Source of the DNA: Nitrospinales bacterium
GTDB taxonomy: Bacteria; Nitrospinota_A; UBA7883; JACRGQ01
Length of the DNA: 5,004 nucleotides
Assembly: GCA_023248615.1 (NCBI GenBank)
Contig: JAHFEI010000173.1
Coordinates: 1-5,004, forward strand
Direction of reading: 5' to 3'
Shown: positions 1 to 5,004 of the stretch, piece after piece
Position numbering within the stretch: position 1 is the stretch's first letter
Layout of the letters: each line of letters begins with the position of its first letter
The notes under the pieces: generated by a model
Databases searched by the model: none
The model's input: the letters and a program-made list of their open reading frames with translations, nothing else
What the model was told of the DNA's origin: nothing
Position numbers and translations under genes: made by a program

Positions 1-118
1 GGGCTGTGGCGGACAACAACGCTGGCATCCAGCAAATAAACACATCGTCCGGTGAGCTTGCAAGAATTGCCGGTGTGCTGCAATCGATGGTGGCGAAATT
101 CAAGGTGGAAACGAACGG
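1..118 (+). repeat. Direct repeat copy A (MCP C-terminal coding sequence)
   Basis: This stretch matches 2023-2140 at 117 of 118 positions. The one difference is T at 53 against C at 2075, a silent Gly codon change (GGT/GGC). The left limit is set only by the window edge, so the true repeat may be longer. The right limit is sharp: identity stops after the shared Asn codon and the first two bases of the next Gly codon. Confidence 0.97.
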
Positions 119-170
119 CCACCAACGCTATGCGAATGTCGTGGTTAGTGCGGAGCAGGATTCATACTAA
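1..170 (+). CDS. Methyl-accepting chemotaxis protein, C-terminal end only (gene begins upstream of the window)
   Basis: The open frame enters at the window edge (first whole codon at position 3) and ends at the TAA at 168-170, leaving about 55 residues. They begin AVADNNAGIQQINTSSGE and run through the end of an MCP signalling helix (VLQSMVAKFKV), then a short tail ending in AEQDSY. Up to the tail, the protein is identical to residues 593-630 of the complete MCP downstream, and the DNA differs at one silent base. The identification rests on that identity. The last part of an MCP arm lies on the membrane-proximal side of the cytoplasmic coiled coil, so sensor type and ligand cannot be judged from this fragment. 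The 17-residue tail differs fully from that of the neighbour and carries no NWETF-like CheR/CheB tether. The gene lies 78 bp before the second MCP on the same strand, so co-transcription is likely but not shown. Confidence 0.93.
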   Translation, partial: AVADNNAGIQQINTSSGELARIAGVLQSMVAKFKVETNGHQRYANVVVSAEQDSY

Positions 171-198
171 GGAAGATGGCGCGATAGGGAAGGGTGGC

Positions 199-249
199 AT
201 GAGTTTTATGGTGTTCAAATTATTTGGTAGCATAAAGGAGAATATCTAA
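199..249 (+). other. Possible 16-codon leader ORF ending on the MCP start codon
   Basis: An ATG at 199 opens a 16-residue frame, MSFMVFKLFGSIKENI, whose TAA (247-249) overlaps the ATG of the MCP (249-251) as TAATG. A purine-rich run, GGGAAGGG at 187-194, sits 4 bases before this ATG and could act as a ribosome binding site. Such an overlap is a usual arrangement for translational coupling. However, the MCP has a strong Shine-Dalgarno sequence of its own inside this frame, and short frames of this size arise easily by chance. No family is recognised. Confidence 0.2.
234..240 (+). promoter_or_regulatory. Shine-Dalgarno site of the complete MCP
   Basis: AAAGGAG lies 8 bases before the ATG at 249. 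This decides the start: the next in-frame ATG (261) would be 20 bases away from the site. No convincing promoter was seen in the 171-248 gap, so the message may come from upstream. Confidence 0.85.
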
Positions 250-2183
250 TGGCAAAGGTAATGGCAATAAAGAAACATGATGGCAAGGAACAGTCCTCCC
301 GTACGGGCAGGCAAGGCGGAGGCAAAGGTAACGTGTTTAGCAATATAGGCATCTCCACCAAACTGGCGCTGTTAGCCGGCGTTCTTATCCTGGTTTCAAT
401 CGTAATCGCGGTTCTCAGCATAAATCGCATGGCAGCCATCCAGGGCAGTGTGGAATACACCGCCGAAATAGCCAGAAAGGCGGCTATGGCGCAGGACATC
501 AGCTCCACCATGACAGATATAATAAGGGCGGAGAAAAACTTCATTGTCGAATATGACGCTAATAACAATGCGGGTTGGGTAAAAACTCGGGATGAAAAGA
601 ATGAGGAACTGAAGAAGAAAACGGCGGAGTTAAAGGCAATCTCTGGCGAAAAAGCCAAAAAGATATTGGAAAATTTTGACACAAAATTTGCAGTCTATTT
701 TGAGGGGGTCAAGAAAGTATTTGTCTTGTGTGCGGATATTGACACAACCCAGATTGCCTCAGGTTCCACCACTCCGGCGGTGATGAAGATGCGAGCGGAT
801 TTCCTTAAGGCTGTCCACGTATCGATGGATGATAACAAGAAACTTATTAAAGCGGCAGAGTCGGAAATCGACGAGCTAATTGCGCTATATAAAGAACAGG
901 TAAAACAGGCAGAAGAGCAAGCCGCTGCTACCTACACCCAGACCAAACTGGCAGTCACGCTGGTATCGGTTGTCGGTATCCTCATTAGCTTGGCGCTTGC
1001 CATCGTGATTGCGCGCGCCATCACAAAGCCGATTGAAAATACCGTCGAGGTCATTAAGGAAATTGCGGCTGGGGACTTTACGCAGGAAGTCGAAGTCCAC
1101 GGTAGCGACGAGATAGGGCAGCTTGGCGAGACTGTAAACGAGATGGTGGGCGAGCTTCGCGTGATGCTTGCGGACATACGGCAGAATTCCAAGACGCTTG
1201 CCGCATCGGCGGAGGAGCTTTCCGCAGTATCTACCCAGCTTGCCAGCGGCTCTGAAGAGATGTCGGCCCAGGCCGGTGGCGTTGCCAGCGCGACGGAGCA
1301 GATGTCTTCCAACATCAACTCCATGGCATCGGGCGTAGAGGAATCCAGCGTGAACGCCAGCACGGTATCCAGTACCGCCGAGCAGATGTCGGCCAACATG
1401 CGGACGATAGCCAGCGCGATAGAAGAGATGTCTATATCCATCCGCGACGTAGCGAAGAACTCCGAGGACACTTCCAAGGTTGCTGGCAGGGCGATGGATA
1501 TGTCTAGGACGGCCACAGAAACCATGAAGGCGCTTGGTAAATCTGCCAATGAGATAGGTAAGGTAACGGAGATGATTAAACGGATAGCGGAGCAGACGAA
1601 CCTTTTGGCGCTGAATGCGACCATAGAGGCGGCCTCTGCTGGCGATGCTGGCAAGGGCTTTGCTGTTGTGGCAAACGAGATAAAAGAGCTTGCGAACCAG
1701 AGCGCACGCGCTGCGGAAGACATTACGGCCAAGATAGAGGGCGTGCAAGGAAGCACCACCAACGCCGTGACCGTGATAACGGACATTTCCAACATCATCG
1801 ACCAGATAAACAGCGCCGTTGGAGTAATCACCCATTCGGTGAACCAGCAGACGCAAGCCGCGAACGAGATATCAAAGAACGTGGTTGAGGTAACATCCGG
1901 GGCGAACAACATAGCGTCTTCCATAGCGGAAGTGGCGAAGGGGGCTGGCGACATGTCGCGCAATGCCGGCGAGGCCGCCAAGGGGGCCAACGAGGTATCC
2001 AACAACATCCAGGGAATAACTAGGGCTGTGGCGGACAACAACGCTGGCATCCAGCAAATAAACACATCGTCCGGCGAGCTTGCAAGAATTGCCGGTGTGC
2101 TGCAATCGATGGTGGCGAAATTCAAGGTGGAAACGAACGGGCGTGGTCGCAAGGAAGCGGCTTTTGAAGTGAGAAATAGTTAG
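249..2183 (+). CDS. Methyl-accepting chemotaxis protein (transmembrane chemoreceptor)
   Basis: A 644-residue chemoreceptor. The N-terminus is a Lys/Gly-rich cytoplasmic stretch of about 35 residues, followed by TM1 (about 37-57). A mostly helical periplasmic domain of about 175 residues (58-232) contains IIRAEKNFIVEYD near 91-103, typical of four-helix-bundle MCP sensors; its ligand is unknown. TM2 is about 234-256. A HAMP domain follows (about 256-308), with Pro261, GDF at 275-277 and DEIGQLG at 287-293. The long coiled-coil signalling domain turns at the tip RIAEQTNLLALNATIEAASAGD (445-466), which binds CheA and CheW, and continues GKGFAVVANEIKELA. Each arm from the tip is about 22 heptads, which would fit the 44H class. 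Six evenly spaced E-E/E-Q pairs (322-393) are candidate methylation or deamidation sites for CheR and CheB. The tail (NGRGRKEAAFEVRNS) has no NWETF-like tether. The protein probably signals as a dimer in polar receptor arrays. It is the second of two tandem MCP genes. The only cysteine is Cys161, in the sensor domain. Confidence 0.97.
   Translation: MAKVMAIKKHDGKEQSSRTGRQGGGKGNVFSNIGISTKLALLAGVLILVSIVIAVLSINRMAAIQGSVEYTAEIARKAAMAQDISSTMTDIIRAEKNFIVEYDANNNAGWVKTRDEKNEELKKKTAELKAISGEKAKKILENFDTKFAVYFEGVKKVFVLCADIDTTQIASGSTTPAVMKMRADFLKAVHVSMDDNKKLIKAAESEIDELIALYKEQVKQAEEQAAATYTQTKLAVTLVSVVGILISLALAIVIARAITKPIENTVEVIKEIAAGDFTQEVEVHGSDEIGQLGETVNEMVGELRVMLADIRQNSKTLAASAEELSAVSTQLASGSEEMSAQAGGVASATEQMSSNINSMASGVEESSVNASTVSSTAEQMSANMRTIASAIEEMSISIRDVAKNSEDTSKVAGRAMDMSRTATETMKALGKSANEIGKVTEMIKRIAEQTNLLALNATIEAASAGDAGKGFAVVANEIKELANQSARAAEDITAKIEGVQGSTTNAVTVITDISNIIDQINSAVGVITHSVNQQTQAANEISKNVVEVTSGANNIASSIAEVAKGAGDMSRNAGEAAKGANEVSNNIQGITRAVADNNAGIQQINTSSGELARIAGVLQSMVAKFKVETNGRGRKEAAFEVRNS
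2023..2140 (+). repeat. Direct repeat copy B (MCP C-terminal coding sequence)
   Basis: This is the partner of 1-118, offset by 2022 bases (674 codons), so both copies are read in the same frame. It encodes residues 592-630 of the complete MCP. The sequences diverge from 2141 on, within the tail. Confidence 0.97.
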
Positions 2184-2477
2184 GGTGACTGCACAAAGTC
2201 TCAGGTTTGGTTCCCTGTTCGTGGATCAAGCCTGAGCACATGGTGGGAGCAGGTAGCAAACGAAAAAGGCGCCAAGGGGGAAAAGCCACCTATTTTTGAC
2301 TTCCGATAAGATATATTATGTAAAGTACAATGCTGGGAATTCCTGCGCCTCGCGATTGGTGATGTGCCATGGATTCTTGGGTCATATGTGAGGCAACACG
2401 CCCACAACAGGGTGAAAAAGGATATGCGGGCGGGCTTATGCGGTAAAATAAATGGGAACAGGGGCGGATATTTACGG
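2184..2477. other. Convergent intergenic gap, no gene recognised
   Basis: This 294-bp stretch separates the 3' end of the MCP from the 3' end of cobO. It holds a stem-loop at 2201-2235 and, further on, GGTGG (2242-2246) that could pair with CCACC (2286-2290) just before TATTTTT (2291-2297), a weak terminator-like layout with a 39-base loop. Frames within it are short and resemble no known protein. I saw no tRNA, riboswitch core or insertion-sequence end. No clear intrinsic terminator follows cobO on the - strand. Confidence 0.7.
2201..2235 (+). terminator. 13-bp stem-loop downstream of the MCP stop, possible 3'-end structure
   Basis: Bases 2201-2213 pair with 2223-2235 around a 9-base loop, starting 18 bases after the MCP stop. 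Ten pairs are Watson-Crick and three are G-T. Read as + strand RNA, all 13 pairs form; read from the - strand, the three become A-C mismatches, so the structure fits the MCP message. A small GACT/AGTC stem (2187-2200) abuts it. There is no T-run directly after the stem, so it may protect the 3' end of the RNA or assist termination in another way, rather than being a standard intrinsic terminator. Confidence 0.4.
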
Positions 2478-3011
2478 TTAGAAATCCAGCCCTTTTTGGG
2501 CTTTTATCCCACTTGCCATCGGATGTTTTATAGGCTCCATGTTCGTCACCATATCCGCCAAGTCAATCAGCTCTCTTGGCGCTCCGCGACCCGTCAATAT
2601 AAGGTGCATACTTTTGGGTTTGGCATGTATCAAGCTCTCTATCTGTTGCATATCCACCAAACCCTTGCCGAGCGCATACAGTATTTCATCCAACAGAACC
2701 AAGCCGTACTTGCCGGAAGCTATGTCTCGCCCGGCGACAACCAATCCTTCTTGCGCCGCAGCTTTATGTTCTTCCATAGAATGCTCTTTGAGCCACGTAA
2801 AGCCCTTGCCAAACTGCTCTATTTCCACCTGCGGCGCAAACTTCTCCAAGAATAAAATCTCGCCGGTGGCCCTGTTTGCCTTTATAAACTGTATTATCTT
2901 GCAATTAAACCCGTGCCCCAGTGCGCGAATAACCGCCCCCAGCGCGGCGGAAGTTTTTCCTTTTCCATCGCCTGTGAAAATAACCGTCAACCCTTGCACT
3001 ACCTCATCCAT
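2478..3011 (-). CDS. cobO: Cob(I)yrinic acid a,c-diamide adenosyltransferase (CobO/CobA/BtuR type)
   Basis: This 177-residue cytoplasmic enzyme transfers the 5'-deoxyadenosyl group from ATP to the Co(I) of corrinoids, giving the adenosylated intermediate used by CobQ. The P-loop TGDGKGKTS is at residues 13-21. Further family marks are GKGFTW at 68-73, the Walker B-like strand YGLVLLDE at 102-109, LTGRGAPRELIDLAD at 139-153, and the C-terminal stretch IKHPMASGIKAQKGLDF. The start is supported by AAAGGGG 8 bases before the ATG; this site lies within the last codons of cobQ. Only 12 residues precede the P-loop, so the longer N-terminal segment of enterobacterial BtuR/CobA is absent. It is the last gene of the operon, 5 bp after cobQ. 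PduO and EutT adenosyltransferases are unrelated in sequence, so the family call is firm. Scavenging of salvaged corrinoids is a possible second role. Confidence 0.96.
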   Translation of the reverse strand: MDEVVQGLTVIFTGDGKGKTSAALGAVIRALGHGFNCKIIQFIKANRATGEILFLEKFAPQVEIEQFGKGFTWLKEHSMEEHKAAAQEGLVVAGRDIASGKYGLVLLDEILYALGKGLVDMQQIESLIHAKPKSMHLILTGRGAPRELIDLADMVTNMEPIKHPMASGIKAQKGLDF

Positions 3012-3016
3012 TTCTT

Positions 3017-4543
3017 CTACCCCTTTCCCAAATCCGCACCGATACCGATTATCTTCATAACGTTTTCCATATCCATATTCGACTGGAAATGTCCTGCCAA
3101 AAACTCGTACTGCGCGTCTTTATACGCCACAGGATTTAACGAACAATCAATGACATACCCACCAACAACTCCAAGCCGCTTTAATAGGTCATTTCTGAAC
3201 TTAGGCTCATCGAATATGCCATGAAGGTATGTCCCCCAAACTTTGCCGCCCGGAGACATCGCACCGTCCAAGTGTGATTTCCCGTCATTATCTATCTCTA
3301 CCGGAGCGGCCAACCCCTTCCTGTCTGTTATTCCCATATGTATTTCGTATCCGCAAAGGGGGTATCCGCCTTCTCTCCATACTCCCGTCACCTTCGTCAG
3401 CCGTTTTTCCCGGCTCAGCACGGTTTCCACGCCTAACAATCCCAACCCGGCGATAGAGCTTCCCTTTTCCCCTTCCACTCCGTGCGGGTCGCTCACCGAG
3501 ATTCCAAGCATTTGGTATCCACCGCAAATACCGACAACATTGCCACCGCCGCTGGCGTATTCGCAAATCACTTTATCCCAGCCGGTTTTTTTCAGCCAGC
3601 CCATATCAGATATCGTATTTTTGCTTCCCGGAAGGATAAGGAGCGAAATCCCACCCAGGCTTCGGGGTCGTGAGAGGTAGCTTAGGTTCACTCCATGTTC
3701 ACGCATAAGTGGCGAAAAATCGGTGAAGTTGGAAATATGCGGAAGTCTTATCGTAGCGATGTTTACCATGCCTGTTTTGATAATTTCCTTTGGATCTTCA
3801 AGCTCTTCCAACATCACGCTGTCCTCGGAGTCCAACTCGATATTATTAAAGTACGGGATAACGCCAAGCACCGGCAGGCCGGAACGTTTTTGTAGGAACT
3901 CCACGCCATCGACAAAAAGCGATGCATCGCCACGGAAGCGGTTTATTACCAACCCCCGAACGAGCTTCCTTTCCTCTTCGCCAAGCAGGTCGAGCGTTCC
4001 CAAAATCTGGGCAAACACCCCGCCCCTGCTTATATCGGCCACAAGAATTACCGTAGCATCGCAGGCAAGCGCCGTGCGAAAATTCGCAATGTCGAAATCG
4101 CGCAGGTTTACCTCTGCGCAAGAGCCTGCCCCCTCTATGACTACCAGTTCATTTTCGCTCCGCAGGCGATTTAGGCTTTCCTGCACCTTCGCAAAAAGAC
4201 GGCTTCTGTCGTTCCGAAATTCCGATGATGTTATTTCTCCCACAACCGCCCCGTGAAGCACCATCTGCGAACGGTTATCGCCGGATGGTTTTAATAATAA
4301 GGGGTTCATGTCAACATGGGGCGCTAGCCGTGCGCACTCGGCTTGCATTGCCTGTGCGCGGCCTATTTCGCCACCTTGCGCCGTGACAAAGGAGTTGTTG
4401 GACATATTCTGCGCCTTGTACGGAGCCACTTTTATCCCGCGATTACTGAATATCCTGCAAAGTGCCGCCGCCACCACGCTTTTGCCAACGTCCGAGCCGG
4501 TACCCAACACCGAAATACATCTGGCAGGCTTTTGTGTGCGCAT
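3017..4543 (-). CDS. cobQ: Cobyric acid synthase, glutamine-hydrolysing (CobQ/CbiP)
   Basis: This 508-residue enzyme, of usual length for the family, amidates the b, d, e and g carboxylates of adenosylcobyrinic acid a,c-diamide, using glutamine and ATP, to give adenosylcobyric acid. The N-terminal half is a dethiobiotin-synthetase-like ATPase: variant P-loop GTGSDVGKS at 14-22, PYKAQNMSNNSFVT at 41-54, EGAGSCAEVNLRDFDIANF at 137-155, and ADISRGGVFAQI at 169-180. The C-terminal half is a class I (triad-type) glutamine amidotransferase: LPGSKNT at 304-310, the nucleophile Cys340 in GICGGYQMLG, GYEIHMG at 398-404, and the catalytic His441 in YLHGIF. The start ATG is 3 bases after the TAG of the upstream cbiJ/cobK gene and has no strong Shine-Dalgarno site, so it is probably translated by coupling. 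The family position SPAE reads SCAE here. Both active sites look intact. Confidence 0.97.
   Translation of the reverse strand: MRTQKPARCISVLGTGSDVGKSVVAAALCRIFSNRGIKVAPYKAQNMSNNSFVTAQGGEIGRAQAMQAECARLAPHVDMNPLLLKPSGDNRSQMVLHGAVVGEITSSEFRNDRSRLFAKVQESLNRLRSENELVVIEGAGSCAEVNLRDFDIANFRTALACDATVILVADISRGGVFAQILGTLDLLGEEERKLVRGLVINRFRGDASLFVDGVEFLQKRSGLPVLGVIPYFNNIELDSEDSVMLEELEDPKEIIKTGMVNIATIRLPHISNFTDFSPLMREHGVNLSYLSRPRSLGGISLLILPGSKNTISDMGWLKKTGWDKVICEYASGGGNVVGICGGYQMLGISVSDPHGVEGEKGSSIAGLGLLGVETVLSREKRLTKVTGVWREGGYPLCGYEIHMGITDRKGLAAPVEIDNDGKSHLDGAMSPGGKVWGTYLHGIFDEPKFRNDLLKRLGVVGGYVIDCSLNPVAYKDAQYEFLAGHFQSNMDMENVMKIIGIGADLGKG
3020..3026 (-). promoter_or_regulatory. Shine-Dalgarno site of cobO inside the end of cobQ
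   Basis: On the - strand AAAGGGG ends 8 bases before the cobO ATG and overlaps the last Lys-Gly codons and the first base of the cobQ stop. This supports the chosen start and tight coupling of the two genes. Confidence 0.7.
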
Positions 4544-4546
4544 TGT

Positions 4547-5004
4547 CTACCGCATACTCGCGGCTTCTGCAACCAGCGCATCGACCGCCCTGAAAGTGAG
4601 CGGAGAAACCCAGTCCGGCCTTTTTATGATTATGATGTTGCACCCGGCTATCCTGGCGGCCTCCACCTTTTCCGGCACACCGCCGGACGCGCCGCTATCC
4701 TTTGTAACTAGAGTGCCGATATTGAAGTTACTTATAACTTCAAGGTTTTCTTTAACAGTAAATGGTCCCCTTCCGGTTATTACTTGCCCATCTGTCAGCC
4801 CGGCACTTTTACAGGCTTCAACAGATTCGGCATGTGGCAAAACACGCGCCACAACAGGCAACCCGATTGCCCGCGATTGTTGCAAATAGGGAAGCAGGTT
4901 GCGGGAGCCAGTTGTAAGCAACACCGGCTTGCCGAGAGAAAAAGCTTTTTCTGCGGCATCGTTGTGGTCTTCGGCGTACATTACCAGTCCATCATTGTAA
5001 TCCC
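4547..5004 (-). CDS. cbiJ: Precorrin-6A reductase / cobalt-precorrin-6A reductase (CbiJ/CobK), C-terminal part
   Basis: The frame is open to the window edge, so the gene starts beyond 5004. The ATG at 4981 is internal, because the coding frame continues upstream of it (DYNDGLV). 151 residues are visible, perhaps 60% of a protein that is usually about 250 residues. The enzyme uses NAD(P)H to reduce the ring of (cobalt-)precorrin-6A, giving precorrin-6B. Family marks, counted from the first whole codon at the edge, are LLTTGSRNLLPY (28-39), GRGPFTVKENL (77-87), LVTKDSGASGGVPEKVEAA (98-116) and IIIIKRP (123-129). The GGxxEK form after TKDSG leans towards the CbiJ (anaerobic, cobalt-early) branch rather than CobK, but the rest of the operon would be needed to decide. 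The stop is 3 bp before cobQ. The N-terminal dinucleotide-binding motif is outside the window. Confidence 0.9.
   Translation of the reverse strand, partial: DYNDGLVMYAEDHNDAAEKAFSLGKPVLLTTGSRNLLPYLQQSRAIGLPVVARVLPHAESVEACKSAGLTDGQVITGRGPFTVKENLEVISNFNIGTLVTKDSGASGGVPEKVEAARIAGCNIIIIKRPDWVSPLTFRAVDALVAEAASMR

Noticed and set aside
168..210. Flagellar sigma-28 or sigma-54 promoter before the complete MCP (GCGATAGG at 181; TGGCAT at 195)
   Set aside because: The sigma-28-like -10 has no TAAA at the right distance. The sigma-54-like GG at 196-197 has AT, not GC, at the required -12 position.
932..2152. A 406-codon open frame on the - strand opposite the MCP gene, plus a 323-codon one at 885-1856
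   Set aside because: They lie inside an unmistakable MCP gene. Their translations are low-complexity Ser/Ala- or Arg/His-rich strings with no family resemblance, explained by the repetitive Ala/Ser/Glu codons of the coiled coil.
2296..2326. Sigma-70 promoter TTGACT (2296-2301) with the AT-rich stretch after it
   Set aside because: Good -10 matches fall 10 or 12 bases away and only weak ones at 15 or 19. No gene follows on the + strand.
2184..2400. A cyclic-di-GMP or cobalamin riboswitch in the gap (tempting because of GCACA, GGTAGC and the nearby B12 genes)
   Set aside because: The conserved core elements are not in the right order, and the gap lies at the 3' ends of both gene groups, where a leader riboswitch would have nothing to control.
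2364..2855. A 163-codon + strand frame starting in the gap and running opposite cobO
   Set aside because: It is mostly antisense to the clear cobO gene and has no recognisable motif.
4547..4981. Taking the ATG at 4981 as the start of a 144-residue gene
   Set aside because: The same frame stays open to the window edge, and the family protein is about 100 residues longer at its N-terminus, so this is an internal Met of a truncated gene.

Overview
The window reads as an ordinary bacterial chromosome segment with two convergent gene groups: chemoreceptors on the + strand (left half) and late cobalamin-biosynthesis genes on the - strand (right half). Transmembrane chemoreceptors next to a B12 synthesis operon suggest a motile bacterium, probably Gram-negative, that makes its own corrinoids. 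Frequent ATA (Ile) codons and the chemoreceptor tip type would fit a deltaproteobacterium-like lineage, but the taxonomy is inference only. I found no phage, insertion sequence, CRISPR, tRNA or rRNA sequence.

Layout. Positions 1-170 hold the C-terminal end of a methyl-accepting chemotaxis protein (MCP) whose body lies upstream of the window. After a 78-bp gap comes a complete 644-residue MCP (249-2183). The two genes share a 118-bp stretch with one mismatch (1-118 and 2023-2140), so they are tandem paralogues that were recently duplicated or kept alike by gene conversion. A 294-bp gap without a recognisable gene (2184-2477) contains a 13-bp stem-loop just after the MCP stop. The - strand genes run in the order cbiJ/cobK (partial, entering at 5004), cobQ/cbiP (4543-3017) and cobO/cobA (3011-2478). 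Gaps of 3 and 5 bp make them one operon.

How the genes work together. CbiJ/CobK reduces (cobalt-)precorrin-6A. CobO adenosylates the corrin cobalt of cob(I)yrinic acid a,c-diamide. CobQ then amidates four side chains to give adenosylcobyric acid. The operon promoter, and any cobalamin riboswitch, would lie beyond position 5004. The MCPs are membrane sensors that signal through CheW and CheA. Nothing visible ties them to the B12 genes beyond adjacency.

No clearly new system is present. The best second-look items are the near-identical tandem MCP ends, a very regular 14-residue array of acidic pairs in the MCP signalling arm that mirrors about the hairpin tip, a possible 16-codon leader ORF whose stop overlaps the MCP start, and a strand-specific stem-loop after the MCP.
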